64,000 nucleotides of DNA from Thermoleophilia bacterium (lineage in GTDB: Bacteria > Actinomycetota > Thermoleophilia > RBG-16-64-13), in the NCBI GenBank assembly GCA_027493445.1, contig JAOSKU010000001.1, positions 4,417,845-4,481,844 on the forward strand. Direction: 5' to 3'. The notes beneath the pieces are model-generated. The model was given only the letters and a program-made list of their open reading frames with translations, was not told the DNA's origin and did not search any database. Below, one piece after another: positions 17,191 to 25,851 of the stretch. A program made the translations under genes and the position numbers. Numbering within the stretch: position 1 is the stretch's first letter; each line of letters begins with the position of its first letter.

Positions 17191-17859
17191 ATGTCGAACC
17201 CTGACCATTTTCTGGTCGCGTCGATGGCCCGGCTGGACGAGGAGCGCGTACTCTTCCTGGTCGAGCGGGGTCTGGCAGCCGGGGCCGCCCCCTACCGAGC
17301 TCCTGGCCCAGGCCCGGGAAGGCCTCGACCAGGTGGGCGGGCTCTACTCCGGGGACGCTACTTCCTGGCCGATCTGCTCATGGCCGCCCACATCTTCCGC
17401 CAGGTGCTCGACCGGCTCTTCGATGCCGCGCCCGTGGCGCCCGATCCCAACCTCCCGCCCGTCATCTTCGGCACGGTGCAGGGCGACATCCACGAGATCG
17501 GCAAGAACATCACCATCGCCTTCATGCGATACAACGGTCTGCGGATCATCGATCTGGGAGGCAACGTGCCCCCGCAGCGCTTCGTGGAGGAGGTGCGGAC
17601 CTCCCAGGCCCGCATTGTGTGCCTCTCCGGGCTCATGACCAGTTGCTACGGCGCCATGCGCAAGACCGTGGCTGCCTTGGGGAAGGCGGGACTGCGCGGT
17701 TCCACCACCGTCATTATCGGGGGCCAGGTGAGCGAGGCCCTCCGCCAGCACGTGGGTGCCGACTACTGGGTGGAGGACTACGTGCAGGGTGTGGAGATCT
17801 GCCGGACGCTCCTCACTCAGACGCGCCGTCCCGAACCGCCTCTGGCCGCTCGTTCCTAG
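17191..17859 (+). CDS. Second corrinoid (B12-binding) methyl-carrier protein, with compensated internal frameshift
   Basis: A 222-residue MtbC/MtgC-type protein. D99-I-H101-E-I-G carries the cobalt-ligand His; SGLMTSCYG and VIIGGQVSE complete the B12 fold. The cap domain is damaged: residues 35-54 (YRAPGPGPGRPRP...) match nothing expected, whereas the +1 frame over 17291-17355 reads TELLAQAREGLDQVGGLYSG, the normal cap sequence ahead of the conserved YFLADLLMAA. One extra C in the run near 17288-17292 and one missing base near 17355 would explain it. The frame stays open, so the gene still encodes a protein, but probably with a defective cap unless this is a sequence error. Its TAG abuts the palindromic repeat at 17860. 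Confidence 0.87.
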   Translation: MSNPDHFLVASMARLDEERVLFLVERGLAAGAAPYRAPGPGPGRPRPGGRALLRGRYFLADLLMAAHIFRQVLDRLFDAAPVAPDPNLPPVIFGTVQGDIHEIGKNITIAFMRYNGLRIIDLGGNVPPQRFVEEVRTSQARIVCLSGLMTSCYGAMRKTVAALGKAGLRGSTTVIIGGQVSEALRQHVGADYWVEDYVQGVEICRTLLTQTRRPEPPLAARS

Positions 17860-18020
17860 CAGGCTGCTGAAAAACGAAGCCCCGGCCACCGGACAGCACT
17901 GGGTGACGCCATGCGTCGTCCTCAGTCGCGCCCGTAGCGCTGCTACGAGCGCTCCCTGCGTCCTAGCCTTGCGCGTACCCAGTGCACTCCGGCGGCGAAG
18001 CGTCATTTCTCAGCAACCTG
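17860..18020 (+). repeat. Dispersed palindromic element, copy 1
   Basis: 161 bp bounded by inverted ends at 17860-17880 and 18000-18020 (CAGGCTGCTGAAAAACGAAGC pattern against CAGGTTGCTGAGAAATGACGC). The centre holds the hairpin CCGTAGCGCTGCTACG. It begins on the base after the corrinoid gene's stop codon and ends about 50 bp from the convergent MMPL gene, so it fills the space between two convergent genes, where a bidirectional terminator would be expected. Confidence 0.85.
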
Positions 18021-18071
18021 TTGATTCTCCGAGCTTCCCTCGCCGGCGAGCCAGGGCGACGGGTCGAGTCC

Positions 18072-20618
18072 TCAGCCGGGCCGCCGCGGCCACCAGCTCC
18101 AGCGACCGAGCAGGACGGCGATGGCGGGTACCAGAGCCGTGCGTACCACGAAGGTGTCGAGCAGCACACCCACGGCCACGGCGAAGCCGATCTGTACCAA
18201 GCCCAGGATGCTGGCGCTCATCATGGCGGCGAAGGTGCCGGCCATGATGATGCCCGCCGAGGTGATGATGCCTCCGGTGCGGGCCACGGCCGTGCGGATG
18301 CCTTCCCGGGTGCCTGAGCGGGCCACCTCCTCCTTCACCCGCCCCATGAGGAAGATGTTGTAGTCCATGCCCAGAGCCACCAGCATGACGAACATGAAGA
18401 TGGGCACCCACCAGGTGACGCCCTGAACGCCCAGGAAGCCGGAGAAGACCAGACGCATGATGCCCAGGGTGGCTCCGTAGGAGAGGAGGATGGTCAGGAT
18501 CAGGTAGAGCGGAGCCACCAAGGCCCGCAGCAGCAGGATCAGGACCACCAGAACCCCGGCCAGCACGAAGATGACCGCCCGGACCATGTCGCGGTCGGAG
18601 GCGGTCTTGAGGTCGGCCACGATGGCGGTACTCCCCTCGACCACCCCGCGGTCGGGAGCCACGGTCTCCCGCAGGGTGTTGACCGTGGCGATGGCCTCGG
18701 GGGTATAGGGCCCGGTGGCCAGCACCACCTGCAGGCGGGCCGCTGTGCCATCGGCCGAGAGATAGGCGTCCTTCAGGTCGCGCAGGCCGGCGTTGCTCCC
18801 CAGGTATGTGTCCGGCAGCATCTCGGCGTCCGGTCGCGCGGCGAAGGTCTGCCGAAGGTGTTCCAGGCCGGTGGCCAGCGAGTCGAGCTCGGCCAGCAGC
18901 TGGGGAGCTTGCTCGGAGCCGGGGTCGTCGGGGGATTGGGCCATTTGCGCAAGCGCGCCCAGCGCGCCCATCGCCTGGGTGTACCCCCCGTCGCTGGCCA
19001 CTTCCGGGTATTCCCGCCCCAGTTGCTGCAGGTACGAGAACAGGTCGAGCAGGCCGGCACCCGCCTGTTGCAGGAGGGCCTGGTTGCCCGCGGGGGTCAG
19101 GTCGTTCTGCAGGGCCGCCTGCAGCTGGCCAGTCCCAGCGCGCACGCCCGTGACCTGGTCTTCCAGCTGCCCGGCCACCCACAGCGTGCCCTTGTCGTCC
19201 AGGGAGGCGGTGAAGCTGCGCACGAGGTTGACCTGGGGCACGGCTTCCAGGCGGCGCTGGATCGTCCGTAGGTGGTCCAGGCCGGTGGCGGTCGTGAAGC
19301 CCTGGTCGTCCTCGACCAGGACGGTGAGCGGTTGCATGGTCCCCGGACCCATGTGCTCGGCCAGCACATCGAAGCCTCGGTGGGCGGCCGCGCTCGCGGG
19401 CAGGTCTTGCAGCAGGTCGAAGTCGCGGGTCTGACCCAGGCCGTAGACGGCCAGGGGGACCAGGACCACCAGGGTGCCTACCAGAGGCAGCAAGGGGCGG
19501 GCGGTTACGCCCCGGGCCCAGGAGCCCCAGAAACGACTTTGCTGGAGGTGACGGACCCTGCGCGGCCAGAAGGTGTGGTCGCCCAGGACCGAGAGCAGAG
19601 CCGGGGTGAAGGTCAGGCCGGCCGCCAGGGCCACCACCACACCGATAGCTACGCTGGGCCCGGTGGTGTTGAACAGGCCCAGCTCGGCCAGGGCCATGGT
19701 GGAGAGCCCCACCACCACGGTTCCGGCGCTGGAGGCGATGGTTTCCCCCACGGTGCGCACCGTCTCACCGGCCGCGGCGCGCGGCCCTTCGGATGAGGCC
19801 AGCTCCTCCCGGAAGCGGCTGATGAGGAACAGGCAGTAGTCGGTGCCGGCTCCGAAGAGGACGACGATCAGAAAGATGTTGGTGTAGCCCGAAACGGTCA
19901 TGAGGCTTTCGCCCAGGAAAGCGACGATGCCTCGGGAGATGAGGTAGGCGAGGGTAATGGTGGCCAGGGGCAGCAGGGGGCTCACCGGAGAGCGGTAGAC
20001 CAGCAGCAGGATCACGACCACCAGCAGGATGGTGATCCAGGTGGTGGAGTCGATGCTCTGGCGCGTGGCCTCGTCATAGGCGGCGATGATGGCCGCGTCG
20101 CCCGTGAGGTAGGTCGTGATGCCCGGGGGTGGCCTCTCCGTCTGGGCCTTGATGGCGTCAAGGGCCTCCTTGGTGGGGGTATCGGTGCCGGCCTTGCTGA
20201 AGCTGACCACGATCAGACCCAGCTCGCCGTCCTCGCTGATGAGGGCTTTGGCGGTTTGCTCGTCCGCCGTGACCGGCGAAGTGACCTTCTCGACCACGTC
20301 GGGAGCCTGCGGGCCCGTAAGCCAGGTCGTCAGCTGCCGCATGAAGGCCCAGGCTTCCCCCGAGTCCAGGCGGCCACCCTGACCGGCGTCGACCACCACC
20401 ACCGTGGAGGAGGGCGAGATGCGTCCCGGGAAGACGGCGTCAATGGTGTCGACCGCGTCCAAGCTGGGGGTGTGCTTGGGTAGGAAAGCCCGCTGGTCGT
20501 TGACGGCCACATCGTTGATATTCGGGGCCGACAGCGTGACGACCACGGCGAAGGTGACCCACACGGCCAGCAGGGGCCAGCGGAAACGAGCGGTGAACCG
20601 GCCAAGGCGTGCGAACAT
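18072..20618 (-). CDS. MMPL/RND-family membrane exporter
   Basis: An 848-residue protein with the MMPL duplicated layout: one N-terminal transmembrane helix, a periplasmic/extracellular domain (about 35-165), a bundle of helices (about 168-350, including GAGTDYCLFLISRFREEL), a second external domain (about 385-650) and a second bundle with GMDYNIFLMGRVKEE. The two GxxxDYxxFL motifs are the proton-relay signatures of MMPL transporters, which in actinobacteria export lipids or hydrophobic compounds. It starts 9 bp after the upstream gene's stop, so it belongs to an operon with the activase pair (25166 to 20628). The cargo is unknown. Confidence 0.92.
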   Translation of the reverse strand: MFARLGRFTARFRWPLLAVWVTFAVVVTLSAPNINDVAVNDQRAFLPKHTPSLDAVDTIDAVFPGRISPSSTVVVVDAGQGGRLDSGEAWAFMRQLTTWLTGPQAPDVVEKVTSPVTADEQTAKALISEDGELGLIVVSFSKAGTDTPTKEALDAIKAQTERPPPGITTYLTGDAAIIAAYDEATRQSIDSTTWITILLVVVILLLVYRSPVSPLLPLATITLAYLISRGIVAFLGESLMTVSGYTNIFLIVVLFGAGTDYCLFLISRFREELASSEGPRAAAGETVRTVGETIASSAGTVVVGLSTMALAELGLFNTTGPSVAIGVVVALAAGLTFTPALLSVLGDHTFWPRRVRHLQQSRFWGSWARGVTARPLLPLVGTLVVLVPLAVYGLGQTRDFDLLQDLPASAAAHRGFDVLAEHMGPGTMQPLTVLVEDDQGFTTATGLDHLRTIQRRLEAVPQVNLVRSFTASLDDKGTLWVAGQLEDQVTGVRAGTGQLQAALQNDLTPAGNQALLQQAGAGLLDLFSYLQQLGREYPEVASDGGYTQAMGALGALAQMAQSPDDPGSEQAPQLLAELDSLATGLEHLRQTFAARPDAEMLPDTYLGSNAGLRDLKDAYLSADGTAARLQVVLATGPYTPEAIATVNTLRETVAPDRGVVEGSTAIVADLKTASDRDMVRAVIFVLAGVLVVLILLLRALVAPLYLILTILLSYGATLGIMRLVFSGFLGVQGVTWWVPIFMFVMLVALGMDYNIFLMGRVKEEVARSGTREGIRTAVARTGGIITSAGIIMAGTFAAMMSASILGLVQIGFAVAVGVLLDTFVVRTALVPAIAVLLGRWSWWPRRPG

Positions 20619-20627
20619 GGGGCTCTG

Positions 20628-21998
20628 TCAGCCTCGCCGTACCCTCTTGCGCCGCTTGTACGTGCGGGCCAGCTCCAAGAAGATGCCCACGTCGCGCTCC
20701 AGGTCGCTCTGGGTACCGTCGAAGTAGAACACCCGGATGGGGATGTTGTCATGCTCGCGGCTCACCTTGGGGTAGACGGCCTCGGTGATGATGCCGTTCA
20801 TGCAGGTGAAGGGACTGATGTCGACCACGCCGTCGGCCCCCTTGCCGTGATAGAAGATCGTGCCCCCCGTGGAGAGAACCATCTCGCCCATGGCCCCCGA
20901 CTGGGGCAGGTATGGACGGGCCAGCTCGATGATCTCGGTGACGGGGGGCTCTTCGTACCCGTGGAAGAGGTCGTGAAACTCCTCCATGAGCGCGTGCTCA
21001 TCCTGCAGCTGGATGCGCTTGGTGATGAAGGTCTTCGCCCAGTCCTTGCTCAGGCGGCGCTTCTCCTCGCGGTAACGGCGGAACTGCTCCTCGTTCGTGT
21101 ACCACATCCACTCGCCCACGCCGGCCAGCCAGCACTCGCCTCCCTGGGCCTCGATGTGGCGAATGAGCTCCTCGTTGCTGAACGTGTTCAGCCGGCAGAA
21201 GATCTCGCCTACCACGCCGATGAGCGGCCGGTCCTCGTCGCGCACGGGTATGGCCAGGAAGGCCTTTTTCATGCGCCGTAGTGCTGCCTTGAGGTCGGCC
21301 ATCTTCTCCTTGTGGGTCACTCCCGGGCGGGCCAGCACGGCCGAGGCAGCCTCCAGGGCCTCGAGATAGACCCGATCGGTCTCGCCGGGCTGGGTCTCGT
21401 AGGGGCGGGTCTTCAGCAGCAGCTTCATGAGGATGTCATTGACCACCACCGCCCGCCAGCCTGTGCGGATCAGCTCGCGGGCGTGCCCGCCGATGCCCGC
21501 GTACCCGTCGGCCGAGGTGAGCGACAAGATGACCACGTCTTCGTAACCGTGCTCGTCGAGCACCCGGCGCTGCAGGGCGGCGTATTGTCCGAAACGGCAA
21601 GGACCGTTGGCGGTGGGAATCATGAAGGCCGTTTTCTTGGGATCGAGCTTGTCGTCTTCGAGAAGCTTCATCAGGTCGCCCATGACGACCTTCTGCGGGT
21701 AGCACTCGTCGCCCGAGGTGTATCTGCCCCCCAGCTCGAGCGTGCGAGCATCAGACTCCGGAGTCACCTGGGCGTCGAAGCCGATGGAGTGGAAGGCGGC
21801 CACCAGCAGGCGCGAACCCCCGTAGGGCATGCGGGGCAGGTAGAGGGTCCGGCCGCTCATGTCGATGTCGGTGGTGACGATGGGGCTGGAATCGGCGCTC
21901 TGCGCCGCGATGGGTCGGGGCACGGCAGCCAGGGCGGCCTGAGCCCGCTCCTTGGTGCCCTTGCCGTTCCCCTGGGCGGTGGTGGTTTCGCTGCTCAC
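20628..21998 (-). CDS. Acyl-CoA dehydratase activase-associated protein (COG3581-like)
   Basis: A 456-residue cytosolic protein related to the C-terminal half of large 2-hydroxyacyl-CoA dehydratase activase-like proteins. Visible blocks: LYLPRMPYGGSRLLVAAF, the cysteine motif YTSGDECYPQKVV, MIPTANGPCRFGQYA and ISPFTCMNGIITEAVYPK. The conserved cysteines suggest an iron-sulfur cluster site. It is encoded 24 bp downstream of the large activase and 9 bp upstream of the MMPL gene. No HgdA/HgdB-type dehydratase subunits are present, so the client enzyme is unknown. A long N-terminal segment (about 40 residues) is low in motifs and the start could be internal. Confidence 0.8.
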   Translation of the reverse strand: MSSETTTAQGNGKGTKERAQAALAAVPRPIAAQSADSSPIVTTDIDMSGRTLYLPRMPYGGSRLLVAAFHSIGFDAQVTPESDARTLELGGRYTSGDECYPQKVVMGDLMKLLEDDKLDPKKTAFMIPTANGPCRFGQYAALQRRVLDEHGYEDVVILSLTSADGYAGIGGHARELIRTGWRAVVVNDILMKLLLKTRPYETQPGETDRVYLEALEAASAVLARPGVTHKEKMADLKAALRRMKKAFLAIPVRDEDRPLIGVVGEIFCRLNTFSNEELIRHIEAQGGECWLAGVGEWMWYTNEEQFRRYREEKRRLSKDWAKTFITKRIQLQDEHALMEEFHDLFHGYEEPPVTEIIELARPYLPQSGAMGEMVLSTGGTIFYHGKGADGVVDISPFTCMNGIITEAVYPKVSREHDNIPIRVFYFDGTQSDLERDVGIFLELARTYKRRKRVRRG

Positions 21999-22022
21999 GT
22001 CGGTTCTCCTAGGAGCCGTTTC

Positions 22023-25000
22023 TCAATGCGAAGCCTTGGCCGCCGGGGCCGCGTTGGACGGCGCGCCCTCGCGGGCCCACCAACGCAGGAAGCCTTTGCT
22101 GTCCAGGTAGGCCTCGCAGCGGGTCATGGCGCCCGCGTCGTTGGTGTGCTCGTCGAACTGCAGGGTCAGGAAGGGCTCGTTCGAGGCGCCCCGCATGAAG
22201 TGCTTGATGTAGGAGTCAGGTCCGCACTTGAAATTGGTGATGTAGATGATGTGCAGATTGGGCCGCCCGGCCACCAGCTTGGCTGCCTGCAGGATCTTGC
22301 GCCCGTAGTTCCAGAACATGTTCGGGGTGACGTCACGCGTTTCCACCGCCCACAACGGCAGAAAGTCGATGGGGATGATGTTCACTCCGTAGTACGTGCG
22401 CAGCTTGGCCGGGATGTCCATATTCACGCCCGGGTCGTAGATGTTGTAGGGCCGGCCGATCAGCACGATGCCAAGCTCGTTGCGCTCCTCGAGGGTGGCC
22501 AGGGCCTCAGCCCCGGCGCGCAGTAGGATGGCCCGGAACTCGCCCTGCGCGGCGTAAGCATTGTCCACGGCCGCGTCGACACTCTTGGCTCCCAGACCGA
22601 GGGGCCTCATCAGGCGGCGGAGCTCCGACTTGACCGCTTCGGGCCCCCGGCGGAAGTGCAAGGTGGGGGCAAGGAAGCGGTCCGCGTAGCCCTCGAGGTG
22701 GGGCGCCGCCCGCATGACCCAGGGCAGCGTCTGGCCCCAGGGGCAGGCGTGACTCTCGAGCTCGGGATGGTCGGTCTCCTCGTTCAGCAGATTGGGCAGG
22801 AAGACGTAGTCGGCGCCCCGCTGTATCAGGTCGGACACGTGCCCGTGGGCGCCTCTGATGGGGAAGCAGGGCTCGGCCACCGAGTGTTGGATGCCGGCCT
22901 CGCGGATGTGCTTATCGGTCTCGCCTGAAACCAACACATCGAAGCCGCACTCTCTGAAAAACACCGCCCAGAAGGGTAGCCGGTCGTATGTGTACATGGC
23001 GCGGGGTAGGCCCACCGTGCCCTTCTTCGACGAGGCCCCGCTGCGGATGGGGCCCGAGAAGTCCAGGTCGTCGGCGCCGGTGACGTAGGCGAACACGGCC
23101 CGCTCGCGAACGGCCAGCAGGTCCTCGATGAGCGGCTGCTTCTCGACCTTGGCCCGTTTGCGATAGCGGTCCGAGCACTTGTCGCCCCAATACGTCTTCT
23201 CGTTGCCGATGGTGAACTGGCGGATGTCGCACTCGTTGGTGCAGCCCCTGCAGGTGAACTCACGGATGGTGTAGTCCACCTGTTCCAGGTCCCACCCGCG
23301 GAAGCGTGATTCCGCACCGGTGGCGGCCATCTTCTCACGGGCGAGCAAGGCCATGCCGATGGCGCCTACTACTCCGTTGTGGGGTGGAACGATGATCTCG
23401 GTGTCGAGGATCTTGCTGAAGGCGGCCGCGACCGAGTCGTTGTACGCGGTGCCGCCCTGGAAGTAGATGGTCTGGCCGATGTGGCGGCCGCCCACCACGC
23501 GGTTCAGGTAGTTGTAGGCGATGGAGTAGGCCAGACCGGCCACCAGGTCCTGCTTGGTGGCGCCCCGCTGCTGAAAGGAGTTAACGTCGCGCTCCATGAA
23601 GACGGTGCAGCGCTCACCCAGGCGCGCCGGGCTGGTCGACGAGAGAGCTAGGCTGGCGAACTCACCCTTGATCTGCACCCCGAGCTTCTCGGCCTGCTCC
23701 TCGAGGAAAGAGCCGGTGCCCGCCGCGCAGGCTTCGTTCATGGCGAAGTCGACCACCACGCCGTCCTGCAGGCTGATGAATTTCGAATCCTGCCCGCCGA
23801 TCTCGAAGATGGTATCGGGCACCCGGTCGATGAGCTTGCGCCCGATGAAGGTGGCCCCCGTCTTGTGGGCGGTGATCTCGTCGTTGACGGTGTCGGCTCC
23901 GGCGAGCTCGCCGATCAGCTCCCGGCCGGAGCCGGTGGTCCCCACTCCGAGGATGCGCAGGCGAAGGCCCATCTCCTCCCAGATCTCGGCGAGGCCCTTG
24001 TTGACCACCTCGACCGGACGGCCGTCGGTCTTCAGGTAGATCTCTTTGACGAGCTCGCCTTGGGCGTCGAGAACCACCAGGTTGGTGGACACCGAGCCAA
24101 CGTCGATACCCAGGTAGGCATCGATGGGCTCGTCGCTCGGAGGGAAGACGTACGGCCTCACCCGGTCGCGCAGGAGTACGACTCGCTCCATGCTCAGGCC
24201 CTCGGAGGTAGGCAGCTCGGCGGTGGGTCCGCCAAGCCCGCCGGTGAGGTCAACCACGAAGGGGTCACCGCCCCGGGCTTCGTCGGCCTCGATGAGGGCG
24301 GCGCCGATAGCCCCCATCCAGGCGTAGTAGCGGGGGACCACCAGCTGATCCTCGTCCAGCTCGAAAGCCTCGCGCACGGCATCGACGGCGCCCTTGTTGG
24401 CGGCCACGCCCCCGACGAAGACGATCGTGCCCGTGACGTTCTTACCTTTGGTGATGGTGCCTTTGTAGTTGCGAATGACCGCGTTGCAGAGCCCCTTCAG
24501 CACCTCGGGCGGCTGGTAGCCCTTCTGCTGAGCGTGGATCATGTCCGACTTGGCGAACACCGAGCAGCGACCGGCGATGGAGGCGGCCTTGCCCGCGCCG
24601 CAGACGATGTCGCCCACGTCCTCGATCCGGTACAGCAGGCGGCTTGCTTGTTGGTCCATGAACGAGCCCGTACCCGCGGCGCAGTCCCCGTTGGTCTGGT
24701 AGTCGGCGATGCCCACCCGACCGCTCTCGGGGTCGGTCTCGAGCAGGATGAACTTCGAGGTCTCGCCGCCCATCTCGAAAACGGTTGACACGCGAGGGTG
24801 CAGGGTGCCCACCGCCCGGGCGATGGCCTTGAACTCGTTCTCGACCGAGGCGTCCAAGGCGGCGGCAATCAGCTTGCCCCCAGAGCCGGTGGCACGGAGG
24901 CCGGTGATAGACTCGGGAGGGAGAGCCTCGAGGATCTCGCCCAGCAGCTTCCGGGCGGTCTCGATGGGGCTGCCCATGATACGCCGGTAGAGGGTGACCA

Positions 25001-25166
25001 GTATGGGGGGAGCTCCGGGAGCGGGCGGCTCCGAGGCGGGCAAACCGGCCTCCACGAAGAGGTCGGACCCGCACGCCAGCTGGGTGAAAAGGTCCCGATC
25101 CTGGTCGTCGCCGACCACCGCCATCTTGACGCTAATGCACCCGATGTCGATCCCAAGCGTGGCCAT
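22023..25166 (-). CDS. Large two-domain BadF/BcrA-type acyl-CoA dehydratase activase (ASKHA ATPase)
   Basis: A 1047-residue protein. Two tandem ASKHA ATPase domains begin with GIDIGCISVKMAVVGD (about residues 4-19) and YLGIDVGSVSTNLVVLD (near 350). Each contains the cluster-binding NGDCAAGTGSFMD / NEACAAGTGSFLEEQ motif and an FVGGVAANKGAVDA-like turn. A C-terminal DUF2229-type region follows, with PCFPIRGAHGH and HACPWGQTLPW. Such proteins couple ATP hydrolysis to low-potential one-electron transfer. Start ATG 25166 has AGGAGG about 13 bp upstream; longer frames run into the repeat cluster and are unlikely. It heads an operon with its partner protein and an MMPL exporter. Confidence 0.9.
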   Translation of the reverse strand: MATLGIDIGCISVKMAVVGDDQDRDLFTQLACGSDLFVEAGLPASEPPAPGAPPILVTLYRRIMGSPIETARKLLGEILEALPPESITGLRATGSGGKLIAAALDASVENEFKAIARAVGTLHPRVSTVFEMGGETSKFILLETDPESGRVGIADYQTNGDCAAGTGSFMDQQASRLLYRIEDVGDIVCGAGKAASIAGRCSVFAKSDMIHAQQKGYQPPEVLKGLCNAVIRNYKGTITKGKNVTGTIVFVGGVAANKGAVDAVREAFELDEDQLVVPRYYAWMGAIGAALIEADEARGGDPFVVDLTGGLGGPTAELPTSEGLSMERVVLLRDRVRPYVFPPSDEPIDAYLGIDVGSVSTNLVVLDAQGELVKEIYLKTDGRPVEVVNKGLAEIWEEMGLRLRILGVGTTGSGRELIGELAGADTVNDEITAHKTGATFIGRKLIDRVPDTIFEIGGQDSKFISLQDGVVVDFAMNEACAAGTGSFLEEQAEKLGVQIKGEFASLALSSTSPARLGERCTVFMERDVNSFQQRGATKQDLVAGLAYSIAYNYLNRVVGGRHIGQTIYFQGGTAYNDSVAAAFSKILDTEIIVPPHNGVVGAIGMALLAREKMAATGAESRFRGWDLEQVDYTIREFTCRGCTNECDIRQFTIGNEKTYWGDKCSDRYRKRAKVEKQPLIEDLLAVRERAVFAYVTGADDLDFSGPIRSGASSKKGTVGLPRAMYTYDRLPFWAVFFRECGFDVLVSGETDKHIREAGIQHSVAEPCFPIRGAHGHVSDLIQRGADYVFLPNLLNEETDHPELESHACPWGQTLPWVMRAAPHLEGYADRFLAPTLHFRRGPEAVKSELRRLMRPLGLGAKSVDAAVDNAYAAQGEFRAILLRAGAEALATLEERNELGIVLIGRPYNIYDPGVNMDIPAKLRTYYGVNIIPIDFLPLWAVETRDVTPNMFWNYGRKILQAAKLVAGRPNLHIIYITNFKCGPDSYIKHFMRGASNEPFLTLQFDEHTNDAGAMTRCEAYLDSKGFLRWWAREGAPSNAAPAAKASH

Positions 25167-25284
25167 GCTTAGCCGTCTGCCTCCTACCCCGGTCGCCCGC
25201 GACGCGCGGATCGCCCGGTGCGCGGAGCCGAGACTCGCATCTGTCTCTCCAACGTCGTAGGTTACCACGGCCGGCCCAGGGTTA

Positions 25285-25610
25285 GAGCTCGTTGCGAAAC
25301 GAAGCCCCGGCCCCCGCGGCCGCACTGGGCGGGCCGATGCGGCGTCCTCGGTCACGTCCGTAGCCTCCGGCTACGCCCGTTCCCTGCGTCCGAGAGCTCG
25401 GGTCAGAACGAAGCCTTGGCCGTCAGGCCGCACTGGCCGGCGCGATGCGGCGTTCTCGGTCGCGTCCGTAGCTCTGCTACGCCCGCTCCCTGCGTCCTTG
25501 CCTCGCCCACGCCCATCGCGGCCTGGCGGCGAAGCGTCATTCCGACCCGAGCTTCTTGCCTCGCCCGCCCCCAGCGCACCCTGGCGGCGAGGCGTCATTC
25601 CGAAACGAGC
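25285..25610 (+). repeat. Dispersed palindromic element, copy 2, interrupted by a nested copy
   Basis: The left part is 25285-25391 (starting GAGCTCGTTGCGAAACGAAG) and the right part 25556-25610 (ending CGAAACGAGC). Joined, they give a 162-bp element like the others. The interruption falls exactly where intact copies read GCGTCC|TTGCCTCG. Confidence 0.85.
25392..25555 (+). repeat. Dispersed palindromic element, copy 3, nested inside copy 2
   Basis: 164 bp with its own matching ends, AGCTCGGGTC at 25395 and GACCCGAGCT ending at 25553. These differ from the ends of its host (GCTCGTTGCG/CGAAACGAGC). No obvious target-site duplication flanks it. Confidence 0.85.
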
Positions 25611-25615
25611 CGTCC

Positions 25616-25779
25616 GAGCTCGTTTCAAAACGAAGCCTTGGCCGCCGCGGCCGCACTGGGCGGTCCGATGCGGCGTCCTCGGTCGCGTCCGTAGCCTCCG
25701 GCTACGCCCGCTCCCTGCGTCCTTGCCTCGCCCGCACCCAGCGCACCCTGGCGGCGAGGCGTCATTCCGAAACGAGCTC
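25616..25779 (+). repeat. Dispersed palindromic element, copy 4
   Basis: 164-bp complete copy with inverted ends GAGCTCGTTTC / GAAACGAGCTC and central hairpin CGTAGCCTCCGGCTACG. It lies 72 bp before the hypothetical gene at 25852. Confidence 0.85.
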
Positions 25780-25851
25780 CTTGGTTGTAGACTGGATGGA
25801 GTAGCGGAGGCTCGGGCTCTTTAGGGTGCCCGCAAGCAATGGGGAGCTGGC

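Larger units (their letters stand above)
25167..25851 (+). other. 685-bp repeat-rich intergenic region
   Basis: Divergent region between the activase and a small gene. Most of it is three copies of the palindromic element (25285-25610 with another copy nested at 25392-25555, then 25616-25779). I see no gene here and no convincing promoter pair. Confidence 0.7.

Noticed and set aside
22023..25355. Longer activase start at 25355
   Set aside because: The extra 63 codons run into the palindromic repeat; ATG 25166 begins exactly at the conserved ASKHA start with an AGGAGG site.
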